The notes: generated by a model from the letters alone, not told the origin. Shown: positions 1 through 8,559, numbered from the stretch's first letter. The stretch is 48,414 bases of DNA from Mycoplasmatota bacterium (GCA_030600605.1 JAUVLT010000006.1:1-48414), one strand, 5' to 3'. A program made the numbers and translations.

Positions 1-382
1 CAGTTCCTGAAGCATGATGATCGATTACCGTAGTAATACCATTTTTCAAGAATTCAACACCGCTAACCAAAGCACTATAATAACTTACCTCGTTATTAAT
101 ATGATAATCTAATCGCCACCACATTTGTTCCAAGATTTCTATGAAGTTTGCGGGATTATAAGGTACTCCTAATCCACGGGCAAATGTTGAATAAATATGA
201 GTATGTCCGTTCACAAGACCAGGCATGACAATCGCGCCACTGGCATCGATTGTTTCAAGATTATCATATGTCATGTCTTTCATGTCTCCGGTTTCGATAA
301 TTGTATTATCAAATAAAATATACTGGTTTTTCTTCAATGTCGCAAAATCGTATGTTATCGCATTGATAATAACTTTTCTCAT
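1..382 (-). CDS. ssnA: SsnA-type aminohydrolase, N-terminal part (cut by window edge)
   Basis: Translating the minus strand from the ATG at 382 gives about 127 residues that run off the window. They begin MRKVIINAITYDFATL and contain the metal-binding amidohydrolase signature PGLVNGHTHIYSTFARG (about residues 53-69), then an NFIEILEQMWWRLD segment and an ITTVIDHHASGT segment. This pattern is that of SsnA, a putative amidohydrolase found in selenium/molybdenum hydroxylase and purine-catabolic clusters of clostridia, enterococci and E. coli. Its substrate is not established. The ATG overlaps the TGA stop of the upstream hydantoinase gene by four bases (ATGA), so the two are probably translationally coupled. 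The identification rests on recognition of the family, with only the first third visible. Confidence 0.82.
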   Translation of the reverse strand, partial: MRKVIINAITYDFATLKKNQYILFDNTIIETGDMKDMTYDNLETIDASGAIVMPGLVNGHTHIYSTFARGLGVPYNPANFIEILEQMWWRLDYHINNEVSYYSALVSGVEFLKNGITTVIDHHASGT

Positions 383-1686
383 TCAGTTTCACCTCGCTTA
401 ATATAATGTCCCTGATGGGGGATTATTTTGCCATTTCGGTAGATGAATTTACCTCTGGACATCGTCATAATAACTTCCCCTTTGACTTTGAATCCCTGAT
501 AAATCTCATGATCCGTCATGCCATGATGATGAGTGATTTCACCATCTTTAAGCTGATAAACAAATAGATCAGCGTCACTATTTTGCTGGATGATTCCTTT
601 TTTTGGATAAAGTCGATGATGTCTAGCAACATTTTCCGTCATCTTTGGAATCACCTTATCCCCAAACAATGAGTACATTATGCTGAAACTATGCTCAATT
701 CCTGCAATCCCCAGGGGCATCTTTTTCAACTGCGTATAATCTTTGTCTACTTTGTTGAAGCTGCAGTGATCGGTACCAATCGTATCAACATCATCGATAA
801 GTGAATGCAGTAGACCTACTTCCATTTTGGATCTTAATGGCGGTGCCATCGTATAGAGGTTACCATCTTCCCTATCCAATATCGAATTGTCAAACACAAA
901 ATAATGGGGACAACTTTCAATGATAAAATTCTGATGAATTATATCATTGAATTTTTCCTTCAGTTCTGCCAGAGTATTTCCGCTTGACAGATGAACCATA
1001 TATAGATTACCACCAGTTTCTTTCGCATACTGTGCTAATTTAAGCGCTTCAGATGTTTCGCTAATTGTTGGTCTACTGATTGGTAAATCACGATAAGTAT
1101 ATTCATCACTTAAAGTAATTAAATCATCATTTTCAATGTGCGCAAGCACAGTAAATTGGTGGTATTTCGACAGTTCTAATAATTCCTTTATTTCATTGTC
1201 ATAAGTTCGCCGACCCGAATCGGAATAGGTAGTAAATAGCTTTACAGTGTTCATCCCCAGTTCTAACATCTTCTTCGTGATACCTTCGACTTGGTTTCTT
1301 GGATTCATCACACAGGCATGAAAGGCGTAATCAATTAGACTCGGTTTCGCATCGGCAAGGCGAGTATTAAACGCCACAAGTAAATCAGATTCATTATTGA
1401 CAGGTGCTAAAAAATCAATGATGGTTGTTACCCCACCATAGGCAGCGGATATTGTTCCTTGAGAAAAATCATCACGTGATGTGATGTTTGGTAAGGCTAG
1501 TTTGAAATGGGTATGAGGATCGATGATTCCCGGAATTACTAAGTTGCCTTCGCAATCGATAACTTCTTTCGCTGGATATAAATCAATCGAAACAAGCGCT
1601 ATTTTACCTGCTTCAACATACACATTTATTTTCTGAAACAATCCTTCATAAAAGACATTCCCGTTAATTAAAACAATATCATACAT
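379..1686 (-). CDS. hydA: D-hydantoinase/dihydropyrimidinase family amidohydrolase
   Basis: A 435-residue cyclic-amidohydrolase. The metal-site motifs are in order: DPHTHF (about residue 56), the carbamylated-lysine segment NTVKLFTTYSD (about 145-155), HIEN (about 182), HLSS (about 231) and GTDH (about 308). Dihydropyrimidinase/hydantoinase enzymes open cyclic imides such as hydantoins or dihydropyrimidines. In clusters with xanthine dehydrogenase-like enzymes they are usually assigned to breakdown of purine-derived heterocycles. Length is normal (family about 430-480). It follows the NTPase gene by about 23 bases and overlaps ssnA by four bases, so it is part of the Mo-hydroxylase operon. 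The exact substrate cannot be read from sequence; dihydroorotase-like or allantoinase-like activity is possible but less favoured by the context. Confidence 0.85.
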   Translation of the reverse strand: MYDIVLINGNVFYEGLFQKINVYVEAGKIALVSIDLYPAKEVIDCEGNLVIPGIIDPHTHFKLALPNITSRDDFSQGTISAAYGGVTTIIDFLAPVNNESDLLVAFNTRLADAKPSLIDYAFHACVMNPRNQVEGITKKMLELGMNTVKLFTTYSDSGRRTYDNEIKELLELSKYHQFTVLAHIENDDLITLSDEYTYRDLPISRPTISETSEALKLAQYAKETGGNLYMVHLSSGNTLAELKEKFNDIIHQNFIIESCPHYFVFDNSILDREDGNLYTMAPPLRSKMEVGLLHSLIDDVDTIGTDHCSFNKVDKDYTQLKKMPLGIAGIEHSFSIMYSLFGDKVIPKMTENVARHHRLYPKKGIIQQNSDADLFVYQLKDGEITHHHGMTDHEIYQGFKVKGEVIMTMSRGKFIYRNGKIIPHQGHYIKRGETE

Positions 1687-1709
1687 TGCTTCACCTCTTT
1701 TCTAAGTAA

Positions 1710-2186
1710 TTAGTCTACATCAATTAAGTTATACTCTTTTATGTTGTATTTCTTGATAATCTTTTCTAATAATCCTTTTCTAATTGTTACAAAAATATCT
1801 AATCCTGAATCAAGCATCTCTGTAAAGATATTATGAAAACATAGATTTTCTAATTCTAAAAGTCCAACTTCGTCTAAAAACAACGGAGATACTTTGTTAG
1901 TAATCAGTTCTCTTATTGTGTCTTCAATATAATCTACAATTTTTGTTGAGAATAAGTAAGGTCCTATTTGACAACAAGCTTCTTCTTTATCCTCACTGTA
2001 GATATCTCTTATGACTAATCTTCTTCTTTCGTTAGTAGCTAAACGTAATACATCATAACTATGAACAAGGTGTCCGTTCATGGTTTTGAGTGAGATAAAT
2101 CCATCTCCCTTGTTTAGCGAATTATAAATCTCAGTAATCTTTGTTGTCTTACCGGAATTAATCCTCCCAGTAACGATATTTAGCAT
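1710..2186 (-). CDS. P-loop NTPase (THEP1/DUF2478-like) of the Mo-hydroxylase cluster
   Basis: A 158-residue protein starting with a Walker A motif, GRINSGKTTK (residues 7-16), and a Walker B-like stretch FLDEVGLLEL at about 103-112. The compact size and layout match the nucleoside-triphosphatase THEP1 family, some members of which lie beside molybdopterin genes. The start overlaps the end of the XdhC-type gene by 29 bases, showing tight operon packing. Its role is unknown. Possibilities are nucleotide-dependent handling of the molybdenum cofactor or of the apo-enzyme. It is not YqeC, the usual P-loop protein of selenium-dependent hydroxylase clusters, because the Walker region and layout differ. 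Confidence 0.7.
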   Translation of the reverse strand: MLNIVTGRINSGKTTKITEIYNSLNKGDGFISLKTMNGHLVHSYDVLRLATNERRRLVIRDIYSEDKEEACCQIGPYLFSTKIVDYIEDTIRELITNKVSPLFLDEVGLLELENLCFHNIFTEMLDSGLDIFVTIRKGLLEKIIKKYNIKEYNLIDVD

Positions 2187-3003
2187 TTTTAATACTCTCT
2201 CTCATATGATTGTGCCCTTCTTTACCATAGCCAATTGCTAAGATTTCTGCCGCTATTGATATCGCAATTTCTTCAGGACTTCCTCCACCTGTATCAAGAC
2301 CAATTGGGGAATAGAAATTTTTAAGATTAATATTTTCTCCAAATTGTTCATGTGTCGTTTTTAAGTAATCCATTAGTTTTTCTGGAGAACAAAGCATTCC
2401 CATATATTTTGGATTAATCTTTAATTCAATCACTTTATTAATAACATTATAATCATGTTCATGAGATGGTGTACAAACAACAATATAGCTACCTTCTTTA
2501 ATACCATCTTCTATAATATAATCGACAAATGATTTATGAACTTTTACGTTTGCACCAGAAAAAGCATCGTAAACTGACTTACGTTCATCAATAACAGTGA
2601 TATGATAATTCATTTTATTTAAAACGTTAGTAAGAGCTTGTCCAACATGACCTGCCCCAAAGATATAGATATGATTTTTTACTCCAACGAACTCATAGAA
2701 TAAAGTAACAATTCCACCACAAACCATTGTTAAAGCCTTGGCATCTTCAACAAATTCTCCACCATTTAGTGAATATTTTTCTAATAAGCTTTCACGTTTT
2801 TTAAGGAGTGTTTTACAATTTTCTCTAGCAACATATTCAATTTGTCCACCGCCGACAGTACCATATGCAATCCCTGATTCACTAACAACCATTTTCTTAC
2901 CAATTTCAACAGGTCCGTCACCTTTTTTATCAACAACTGTTACTAAGATACATGCTTCTCCTCTGTTTTTAAAACGCATCATTTCATCAAAAACTTTACT
3001 CAT
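2158..3003 (-). CDS. xdhC: XdhC/CoxI family Mo-cofactor insertion/maturation protein
   Basis: A 281-residue member of the XdhC/CoxI family. The N-terminal XdhC_CoxI domain carries GTVGGGQIEYVARE (about residues 49-62). The C-terminal Rossmann-like domain begins with IYIFGAGHVGQAL (about 112-124), and GLDTGGGSPEEIAISIAAEI lies near the C-terminus (about 235-254). Members bind molybdenum cofactor, protect and sulfurate it, and insert it into xanthine dehydrogenase-like apo-enzymes. The order MocA, FAD, Fe-S and Mo subunits, then XdhC supports that role here. The symbol follows the maturation-factor usage; in E. coli 'xdhC' names the Fe-S subunit. It starts 82 bases after the membrane-protein gene. 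Confidence 0.9.
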   Translation of the reverse strand: MSKVFDEMMRFKNRGEACILVTVVDKKGDGPVEIGKKMVVSESGIAYGTVGGGQIEYVARENCKTLLKKRESLLEKYSLNGGEFVEDAKALTMVCGGIVTLFYEFVGVKNHIYIFGAGHVGQALTNVLNKMNYHITVIDERKSVYDAFSGANVKVHKSFVDYIIEDGIKEGSYIVVCTPSHEHDYNVINKVIELKINPKYMGMLCSPEKLMDYLKTTHEQFGENINLKNFYSPIGLDTGGGSPEEIAISIAAEILAIGYGKEGHNHMRESIKNAKYRYWED

Positions 3004-3084
3004 ATTATCACAACTTTCTTAGTACATTATTTAAGTAACGACCAGCCAAAACATCATTAAACGTGTTTTGGCTAACAATCTTTT

Positions 3085-3717
3085 TTAAAGCATAAATGTA
3101 GCAAATACCGCCATTATTAACAACGTCGCTGCATAAACTGGTTTAATTTCCCATTTAAAATTCAATTTAGAAAAAATTATATTAGTTATGTACGTTAATA
3201 CAACCACCATTAACCCACTAACAATTCCTAAAACAATTAGATAATTAAATCCTAATGCCCAAGTAGATAAATATCGAACAGGAACTCCTGAAACAGCCAT
3301 AAAACCAAACATGTAAAATACAAATACACTTCTCCAACCAATACTTGCAGTTAAAGCTGCTCCGATATTATGAGTAATTTTATCACTAGTTAAATATGTT
3401 ACTACAGCTACTACAAGAAATGATTCTATGATAATAGCCATCATTGGATTGAATGTTTTTCCAACACTAATAGCAGGAAGCAAAAAGTCAATTGATTTCA
3501 CCATAGCAGCTAATAATCCAATGTATAATAGTGCAACTCTAGAATTTGTTTTATTGTAAGCTCTTATCAATATTACAGTAGCGATAGGAAACATGATTGT
3601 TCCAGAGATTATCGCAGGTAAATACTGAAGAGAATACCCGATTGTTGCTTCTAAAAAGCCCCATATTGCACCGTAAAAAATAATTTGTGTAAAAAATGTA
3701 AATTTCTTGTTTTTCAT
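3085..3717 (-). CDS. Multi-pass membrane protein in the Mo-hydroxylase operon
   Basis: A 210-residue, very hydrophobic protein with about six predicted transmembrane segments. It starts MKNKKFTFFTQIIFYGAIWG and is flanked by small basic loops. I do not recognise a named family. The gene begins three bases after the stop of the molybdenum subunit and is followed by the XdhC-type gene, so it is inside the operon. Size and spacing of helices are compatible with an ECF-type S component or a small permease. A substrate carrier for the purine/hydantoin pathway or for the cofactor would fit, but this is inference from position only. Confidence 0.6.
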   Translation of the reverse strand: MKNKKFTFFTQIIFYGAIWGFLEATIGYSLQYLPAIISGTIMFPIATVILIRAYNKTNSRVALLYIGLLAAMVKSIDFLLPAISVGKTFNPMMAIIIESFLVVAVVTYLTSDKITHNIGAALTASIGWRSVFVFYMFGFMAVSGVPVRYLSTWALGFNYLIVLGIVSGLMVVVLTYITNIIFSKLNFKWEIKPVYAATLLIMAVFATFML

Positions 3718-3719
3718 AA

Positions 3720-6035
3720 TTAATTTTCTCCTTTTTCTTTTTCTTTTATTGCCATAAGTATTTTTTCAGCAGTAATTGGTAATGTTGTAATTCTTACACC
3801 AACTGCGTTGTATACTGCATTAGCTAAAGCTGCGGGTGGAGTATCAATTCCGATTTCTCCAACACTTTTAGCTCCATAAGGACCAGATTTTTCATAACTA
3901 TCAGCAAACTCTGTTGTTAGTTTATGAATTTCACGACGAGTTGGAATTCGATAATTCATTAAATCGTTTGTAACTAATTTCCCTTTTTTTGTATAAAGAA
4001 CCTCTTCATACATTGCCATTCCAATCCCCTGTACAATTCCACCTTCAACTTGCCCTCTAGCAAGCATTGGGTTAATTGTAGTACCACAATCAACTATACT
4101 TATATAATCAATTATATCTACTTCACCAGTTTCTTTGTCAACATCAATTTCGACAAATCCTGCCATAAATGGTGGTGGTGATTTAGTTCCATAATAACTA
4201 CTTGTAACTTGTAATTGTTTTTGATCTTCATTATAAAATAATCGATTAGATAAATCCTTAAGTGTTATTTCTTTATCTTTTGTTTTTAAAACAACCCCAT
4301 CATACTCAATATCTTCAACCTTAACATCGAATACTTTCGCTGCTTCATCGATAATTAATTGTCGCATTTCTTTTCCTGCTTTTAAGACAGCATTTCCTGA
4401 AACATATGTTGTACTCGATGCATAAGCTCCTGTATCGTAAGGCGTTAAATCTGTGTCTGATGAATAAACAATGACTTTATCTAATGTTGTTCCTAGTGCT
4501 TCTGCAGCTATTTGAGCTAAGATAGTATCACTACCTTGGCCAATGTCTGTTGCCCCTATCAATAGATTATAAAATCCATCATCATTAAGTTTTATTGTAG
4601 CTGCTGCCATATCAATATATGGTATTCCTGACCCTTGCATCGCAATTGCCATTCCGACGCCTTTTACCTTTGAGTTACCTAGTTCTTTTCTAGGAAATAG
4701 TTCTTTCCATTTAACTAACTCTGCTCCTCTTTTTACACAATACTCAAGTTTACATGATTCCATAAACATTTCAATACCTTCAGTTCCTTCACCCATAATT
4801 TTAAAAATTGGTGAAGTTTCTGTTTCTCTAATCATGTTCTTTTGTCTAAATTTAACAGGATCAATATTTAATTTATGACAAAGCATATCGATTGATGATT
4901 CTAATGCGAAGTTACCTTGAACTGCTCCATACCCTCGATAAGCTCCAGCTGGTGTGTGGTTTGTATAAACGACATTACCATGAAATCGAACAGAATCTAC
5001 TTTGTTATAAAGTGGGAACACTTTAGCTGCTGCTACCATAAAGACTGTTAAAGCATGCTCACCATAAGCTCCCGTATCAGAAATAACAAAACAATCAATA
5101 GCTTTTAATACTCCATCTTTTGTTGCTCCTAGTTTTATATCAAACCGCATAGGATGTCTTGAATAACTTGATTCAAATACTTCTTTTCTTGTATATATCA
5201 TTTTTGAAGGTTTACCAGTTTTTATAGTAACTGTTGAAACTAACAATTCACCATGAATTGCTTGCTTTCCTCCAAAGCCCCCACCAACACGCGGTTTAAT
5301 AATGCGAATTTTACTAAGAGGATAATCTAGTGCTTGGGAAATAATTCTTCTAATATGAATAGGTGTTTGAGTTGAAGAATATATCATTAAACGACCTTGA
5401 TAATCCATACGAGCATTTACGTTATGAGGTTCAAGCATCACATGAGCCTGTGCTTGAGTATAAAAACTTTGTTCAATAACAACCTCAGATTCTTCTAATG
5501 ATTTTGATACGTCTCCAACATGCATGTGATAAGATGCTGCTAAATTCTTTTTAGGGTTAAAACCAATTGGAAACATTTCATGAATTTCTGGTTCCATATG
5601 CACTAATACTTCATTTTCAAAAGCTGTTTCAAAATCAAGTACTGGCTCTAATACTTCATATTCAATATCAATCAGCTTTAAAGCTTTGATTGCTATTTTT
5701 TCAGTTAATGCTGCAACTGCTGCAGCTTCATCACCAATATATCTCACATAATTATCTAAGACAAATTTATCATGAGGAGAAGGTTCAGGATATCCTTGAC
5801 CTGCTCTTGTAAATGGTCTTCTTTCGAAATCCTTGTATGTTAATACTAGTTCTACTCCTTCTAAAGCTTCTGCTTTAGAAGTATCAATTTTAACAATTTT
5901 TGCATAAGGATGAGGACTTCTTAATACTTTAACAATTAAAGAATTGGGTTCAGCTAAATCATCAGTATAAGCTTTTTTTCCCATCATTAATCCTTTTCCA
6001 TCAATCGATGGAAGTGCTTGATTAACTACTTTCAT
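3720..6035 (-). CDS. xdhA: Molybdenum-binding subunit of a xanthine dehydrogenase-family hydroxylase
   Basis: A 771-residue large subunit (normal size for three-subunit enzymes). Visible family motifs are GGGFGGKQ (about residue 252, contacting the molybdopterin), AYRGYGAVQG (about 368, the AFRGFGG signature), DIGQGSDT (about 498) and GAKSVGEIG near residue 730, whose Glu is the general base. It oxidises an aromatic heterocycle at a Mo(=S) centre and passes electrons through the 2Fe-2S and FAD subunits. The Glu equivalent to bovine Glu802 appears present (TRKEVFESSYSRHP). The position I align with substrate-binding Arg880 is Ala, so xanthine cannot be assumed to be the substrate. The start overlaps the Fe-S gene by four bases. 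Confidence 0.92.
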   Translation of the reverse strand: MKVVNQALPSIDGKGLMMGKKAYTDDLAEPNSLIVKVLRSPHPYAKIVKIDTSKAEALEGVELVLTYKDFERRPFTRAGQGYPEPSPHDKFVLDNYVRYIGDEAAAVAALTEKIAIKALKLIDIEYEVLEPVLDFETAFENEVLVHMEPEIHEMFPIGFNPKKNLAASYHMHVGDVSKSLEESEVVIEQSFYTQAQAHVMLEPHNVNARMDYQGRLMIYSSTQTPIHIRRIISQALDYPLSKIRIIKPRVGGGFGGKQAIHGELLVSTVTIKTGKPSKMIYTRKEVFESSYSRHPMRFDIKLGATKDGVLKAIDCFVISDTGAYGEHALTVFMVAAAKVFPLYNKVDSVRFHGNVVYTNHTPAGAYRGYGAVQGNFALESSIDMLCHKLNIDPVKFRQKNMIRETETSPIFKIMGEGTEGIEMFMESCKLEYCVKRGAELVKWKELFPRKELGNSKVKGVGMAIAMQGSGIPYIDMAAATIKLNDDGFYNLLIGATDIGQGSDTILAQIAAEALGTTLDKVIVYSSDTDLTPYDTGAYASSTTYVSGNAVLKAGKEMRQLIIDEAAKVFDVKVEDIEYDGVVLKTKDKEITLKDLSNRLFYNEDQKQLQVTSSYYGTKSPPPFMAGFVEIDVDKETGEVDIIDYISIVDCGTTINPMLARGQVEGGIVQGIGMAMYEEVLYTKKGKLVTNDLMNYRIPTRREIHKLTTEFADSYEKSGPYGAKSVGEIGIDTPPAALANAVYNAVGVRITTLPITAEKILMAIKEKEKGEN

Positions 6036-6484
6036 TCTTCATCCTCCAAGCATAATTTTATAGCTCTATGTTGAGCTTCATATCCAGTGCAACGACATAA
6101 ATTACCTACTAAATATTCTTTTATATCTTCATTTGTTGGATTTTTAATTTCAGTTTTCATTGCATGAACTGTTAAAGCTAAAGAAGAATTACAATACCCA
6201 CATTGATCAGCACCTTGATGTCCAAAATGTTCACTTAATTTTTTGGCTTCTTCTTGATAACCTTCTATAGTTGTAATTTCATGTCCATCTGCCTTAACAC
6301 TTAAAAGTGTACATGACTGAACGGCTTTTCCATCCAATAAAACAGTACAAACACCACAACTTGAATTATCGCAACCTCTTTTAATACTATAAAAATTATC
6401 AGCTCTTAATGTATCAAGCAAATATTCATCAGGGGCAACATCATAAACCTTTTTATAACCATTAACAATAATCTTAACTTTCAT
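6032..6484 (-). CDS. 2Fe-2S subunit of the Mo hydroxylase
   Basis: A 150-residue CoxS/XdhC-type iron-sulfur protein. The N-terminal plant-type ferredoxin half has GCDNSSCGVCTVLLDGKAVQSC-like cysteines at about residues 38-58. The C-terminal half carries QCGYCNSS (about 95-102) and GNLCRCTGY (about 128-136), which bind the second 2Fe-2S cluster. It relays electrons from the Mo subunit to the FAD subunit. The start abuts the end of the FAD-subunit gene (one-base overlap, TAATG) and the stop overlaps the Mo-subunit start by four bases, so the three subunits are probably made in equal amounts. The cluster cysteines look complete. Confidence 0.93.
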   Translation of the reverse strand: MKVKIIVNGYKKVYDVAPDEYLLDTLRADNFYSIKRGCDNSSCGVCTVLLDGKAVQSCTLLSVKADGHEITTIEGYQEEAKKLSEHFGHQGADQCGYCNSSLALTVHAMKTEIKNPTNEDIKEYLVGNLCRCTGYEAQHRAIKLCLEDEE

Positions 6485-7278
6485 TATTTTGTCACCTCTT
6501 TCAATCCACGTTTAACATATACTTTAGTTAATTCAATTCGATACTCTTTTGATGCTTTACTATTAGTTCCAAACTTTAATTCTTCAACTACGATTTGTGC
6601 AGTATCTTCAATTACTTTTGGAGTAATAACTTTTTGATTGTTAATGTATTCCATTGCAGATGTAGCATATGCAGCAAGACTTGGTCTTGCTCCAACTACA
6701 ATTTTATAATACCCATTTGTCTTTGTTACTCCAACATTTATTACTGCGAAATCAAGTCCAGTCTTTTTCATTTTGTAGTAATAACCTAAGACCTTTTCTT
6801 TTTTAATAATTATTTTTAATAATATATCCTTTTCTCTAGTTCTCAATTTTAAGAAATCTTCTAAGGCCATTCTACCTGCTTTATACATTTCTACTTCAGT
6901 ATTCACAGCTAATAATGGTGTTATAAAATCCGAAAAAGAATACTTACCAAATATACTTCCTCCTACAGTAACCAAATTTCTTAAAGCCACTCCCATTATT
7001 CCACTTATTCCCTTATTTATAATACTACTAAAAAGGTTAGCTAGTGCTTCATTTTTTTCAACTTCTCTTAAAGTAACATATGCATCAATTTCTATAGAGT
7101 TTTTTGTTTCTTTGATTTGATTTAATCCTACATGTTCTAAATCAATCGCAGTATTTACAATCTTTGAAGATAACCTAAGCCATGCTCCACCACCAATTAT
7201 GAGATTTGATGGATCTTCGTTTAATTTTTGATAAGCTTCTTCAATTGTTTTCGCCTTAAAATAATTAACTATCTCCAC
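6484..7278 (-). CDS. xdhB: FAD-binding subunit of the Mo hydroxylase
   Basis: A 264-residue CoxM/XdhB-type protein. The FAD pyrophosphate loop LIIGGGAWLRL is at about residues 26-36. The second family signature, ALRNLVTVGGSIFGKYSFSD, lies at about 98-117, followed by a C-terminal CO dehydrogenase flavoprotein domain. It takes electrons from the 2Fe-2S subunit and passes them to NAD+ or another acceptor; the acceptor cannot be told from sequence. At 264 residues it is slightly short against the usual 280-300. It lies between the MocA-like gene (20 bases upstream) and the Fe-S gene (one-base overlap). Confidence 0.9.
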   Translation of the reverse strand: MEIVNYFKAKTIEEAYQKLNEDPSNLIIGGGAWLRLSSKIVNTAIDLEHVGLNQIKETKNSIEIDAYVTLREVEKNEALANLFSSIINKGISGIMGVALRNLVTVGGSIFGKYSFSDFITPLLAVNTEVEMYKAGRMALEDFLKLRTREKDILLKIIIKKEKVLGYYYKMKKTGLDFAVINVGVTKTNGYYKIVVGARPSLAAYATSAMEYINNQKVITPKVIEDTAQIVVEELKFGTNSKASKEYRIELTKVYVKRGLKEVTK

Positions 7279-7297
7279 AATATTTCAATCCTTTCTT

Positions 7298-7852
7298 CTA
7301 TTTCTGTTTTAACAATAAGTAGTCATCTAATGTATCAATATCAAAAATTACTCCCCTATCAGATGTATCTACATAATTAACTTCATGTTTATCTCTAAAT
7401 AATTTTAAATTAGAGTCTTCTGGTTCATTTAAAAGTGACTCAATTAAATCTTTACTTATAAAAATTGGATGTCCTTTTCGATTATTATATTTTGGAACCC
7501 TAATTATTCCTTTTGCATTGATCAGTTCTTGATACGTTTCTTTTTTAATAAATGGATAATCTCCCGGTGTTAAAAAAAAATCACTATTTATCTCTTTCAC
7601 TCCAGTAATTACCGAACTAAACATCCCTAAATGGTAATCATTATTACGCACTACAATAACTTTTTTATATTTTTTAACGACTTCAATAATTTCATCATGG
7701 TAATGTCCTGTCACCACGATAATCTTCGAACAGTATCCCTTCATAGCTTCAATAACATTACAAATGATAGGTAAATCATTATAAATCAGCACCATTTTGT
7801 TAGTGTTCATTCTACTAGAATACCCTCCTGCTAAAATAATTCCTTCAGTCAT
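7298..7852 (-). CDS. mocA: MocA-like molybdenum cofactor cytidylyltransferase
   Basis: A 184-residue nucleotidyltransferase with the GT-A N-terminal signature LAGGYSSRMNTNK (residues 7-19, the LxxGxSxRMxxxK pattern) and the metal/nucleotide segment LTPGDYPFI (about 94-102). MocA-type enzymes add CMP to molybdopterin-Mo, giving the dinucleotide cofactor used by xanthine dehydrogenase-family enzymes that are not eukaryotic. It is the first gene of the operon and has a clear ribosome site (AGAGGTGAA) before the ATG. A cre-like site lies 16-29 bases upstream. A MobA-type GMP transferase is the main alternative, but position and length favour the MocA group. Confidence 0.85.
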   Translation of the reverse strand: MTEGIILAGGYSSRMNTNKMVLIYNDLPIICNVIEAMKGYCSKIIVVTGHYHDEIIEVVKKYKKVIVVRNNDYHLGMFSSVITGVKEINSDFFLTPGDYPFIKKETYQELINAKGIIRVPKYNNRKGHPIFISKDLIESLLNEPEDSNLKLFRDKHEVNYVDTSDRGVIFDIDTLDDYLLLKQK

Positions 7853-7867
7853 ATTTCACCTCTTTCG

Positions 7868-7881
7868 ATAAAACGCTTACA
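7868..7881 (-). promoter_or_regulatory. cre-like site (CcpA) upstream of the Mo-hydroxylase operon
   Basis: The minus strand reads TGTAAGCGTTTTAT, matching the TGNAANCGNTNNCA catabolite-response consensus except for the last two bases. It lies 15 bases before the MocA ATG, between likely promoter elements (TATAAT-like boxes further upstream) and the ribosome site. A CcpA roadblock there would repress purine/hydantoin catabolism when sugars are plentiful. This is inferred from the motif alone; two related sites occur near glnA and the GH13 gene. Confidence 0.45.
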
Positions 7882-7986
7882 AATTTGGATAAAAAAATAT
7901 CATAATTTGAGCTCTAGTTCATCATTATAAAGTATATACATATGTTAATATTGTATATATTATACCATATAGAGGTCATTTTTTCC

Positions 7987-8009
7987 ACCATTTGTTGAAA
8001 TCAAATGGT
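7987..8009. other. Inverted repeat upstream of the Mo-hydroxylase operon
   Basis: ACCATTTG and CAAATGGT form an 8-bp stem with a 7-base loop. It lies about 135 bases upstream of mocA, outside the adjacent terminator hairpin, and is not followed by a T-run on either strand. It could be an operator or part of a leader. No known riboswitch fold is recognisable in the 200 bases between mocA and the acetyltransferase gene. Confidence 0.3.
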
Positions 8010-8024
8010 TAGATTTTTAAACAA

Positions 8025-8051
8025 AAAAAGATGGAAAATTCCCATCTTTTT
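8025..8051 (-). terminator. Rho-independent terminator of the acetyltransferase gene
   Basis: AAAAAGATGG and CCATCTTTTT pair around a 7-base loop, just after the acetyltransferase stop codon on the minus strand. A T-run follows in that direction (the A-run at 8023-8029 on the plus strand). Confidence 0.75.
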
Positions 8052-8061
8052 TTCGTCAATA

Positions 8062-8559
8062 TTAAATATCTTTTTCGTATTTACTTGCTAATTCGTGAAG
8101 TTCTTTTCCATCTAATCTAAATTTAATCCATTCCTTCATTGGAGTAGCATTTAATTTCTCATAAATAGAAATAGAAGGTTTGTTCCATCTTAAACAAGAC
8201 CATTCAAATCTTACACATTCTTTAACAAGAGCTGTTTTAGCTAAATACGCTAATACTTGTTTCCCATAGCCTCTTCCACGCATACCATTTTCAATAAATA
8301 AATCCTCTAAATATAGTACCGATTTTCCAATAAACGTTGAAAAAGAGTAAAAATAAATTGCAAATCCAATTTCTCTTCCTTCTGCTTCCATAAAGATAAC
8401 TCTTGCATACCCTTTATCGAATATATTTGTAATAATATCTTCTTCGGTAAGAGTAACAAGTTTTGACATTCTTTCGTACTTCGCAAAAGCTTTTACAAAC
8501 TCCAAAATTTTTCCTGCTTCTTCTCTTTTAGCAAGTCTAATGCTTAATTCTTCTCCCAT
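8062..8559 (-). CDS. GNAT acetyltransferase related to diamine/spermidine acetyltransferase (SAT)
   Basis: A 165-residue acetyltransferase. I start it at the ATG at 8559 (MGEELSIRLAKREEAG), because AAGGAG lies 11 bases upstream; a longer reading from 8610 adds 17 residues without a good ribosome site. The acetyl-CoA motif A region reads YLEDLFIENGMRGRGYGKQV (about residues 86-105; RGxGxG/K pattern). FEWSCLRWNKPSISIYEKL (about 120-138) and a preceding FAKYERMSKLVTLTEEDI segment resemble eukaryotic SAT1/SAT2 and their bacterial relatives. The likely reaction is N-acetylation of a polyamine or a lysine-like amine. It stands alone between two terminators; the exact substrate is uncertain. Confidence 0.8.
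   Translation of the reverse strand: MGEELSIRLAKREEAGKILEFVKAFAKYERMSKLVTLTEEDIITNIFDKGYARVIFMEAEGREIGFAIYFYSFSTFIGKSVLYLEDLFIENGMRGRGYGKQVLAYLAKTALVKECVRFEWSCLRWNKPSISIYEKLNATPMKEWIKFRLDGKELHELASKYEKDI

Noticed and set aside
3720-6035. Selenocysteine-containing hydroxylase
   Set aside because: The frame has no internal TGA. Labile selenium in such enzymes is not encoded as Sec, and the marker genes yqeB and selD are not in the window, so no claim is made.
7853-8024. Riboswitch (purine or Mo-cofactor type) before the Mo-hydroxylase operon
   Set aside because: Only short hairpins are seen; none of the conserved junction sequences of these riboswitches is present.
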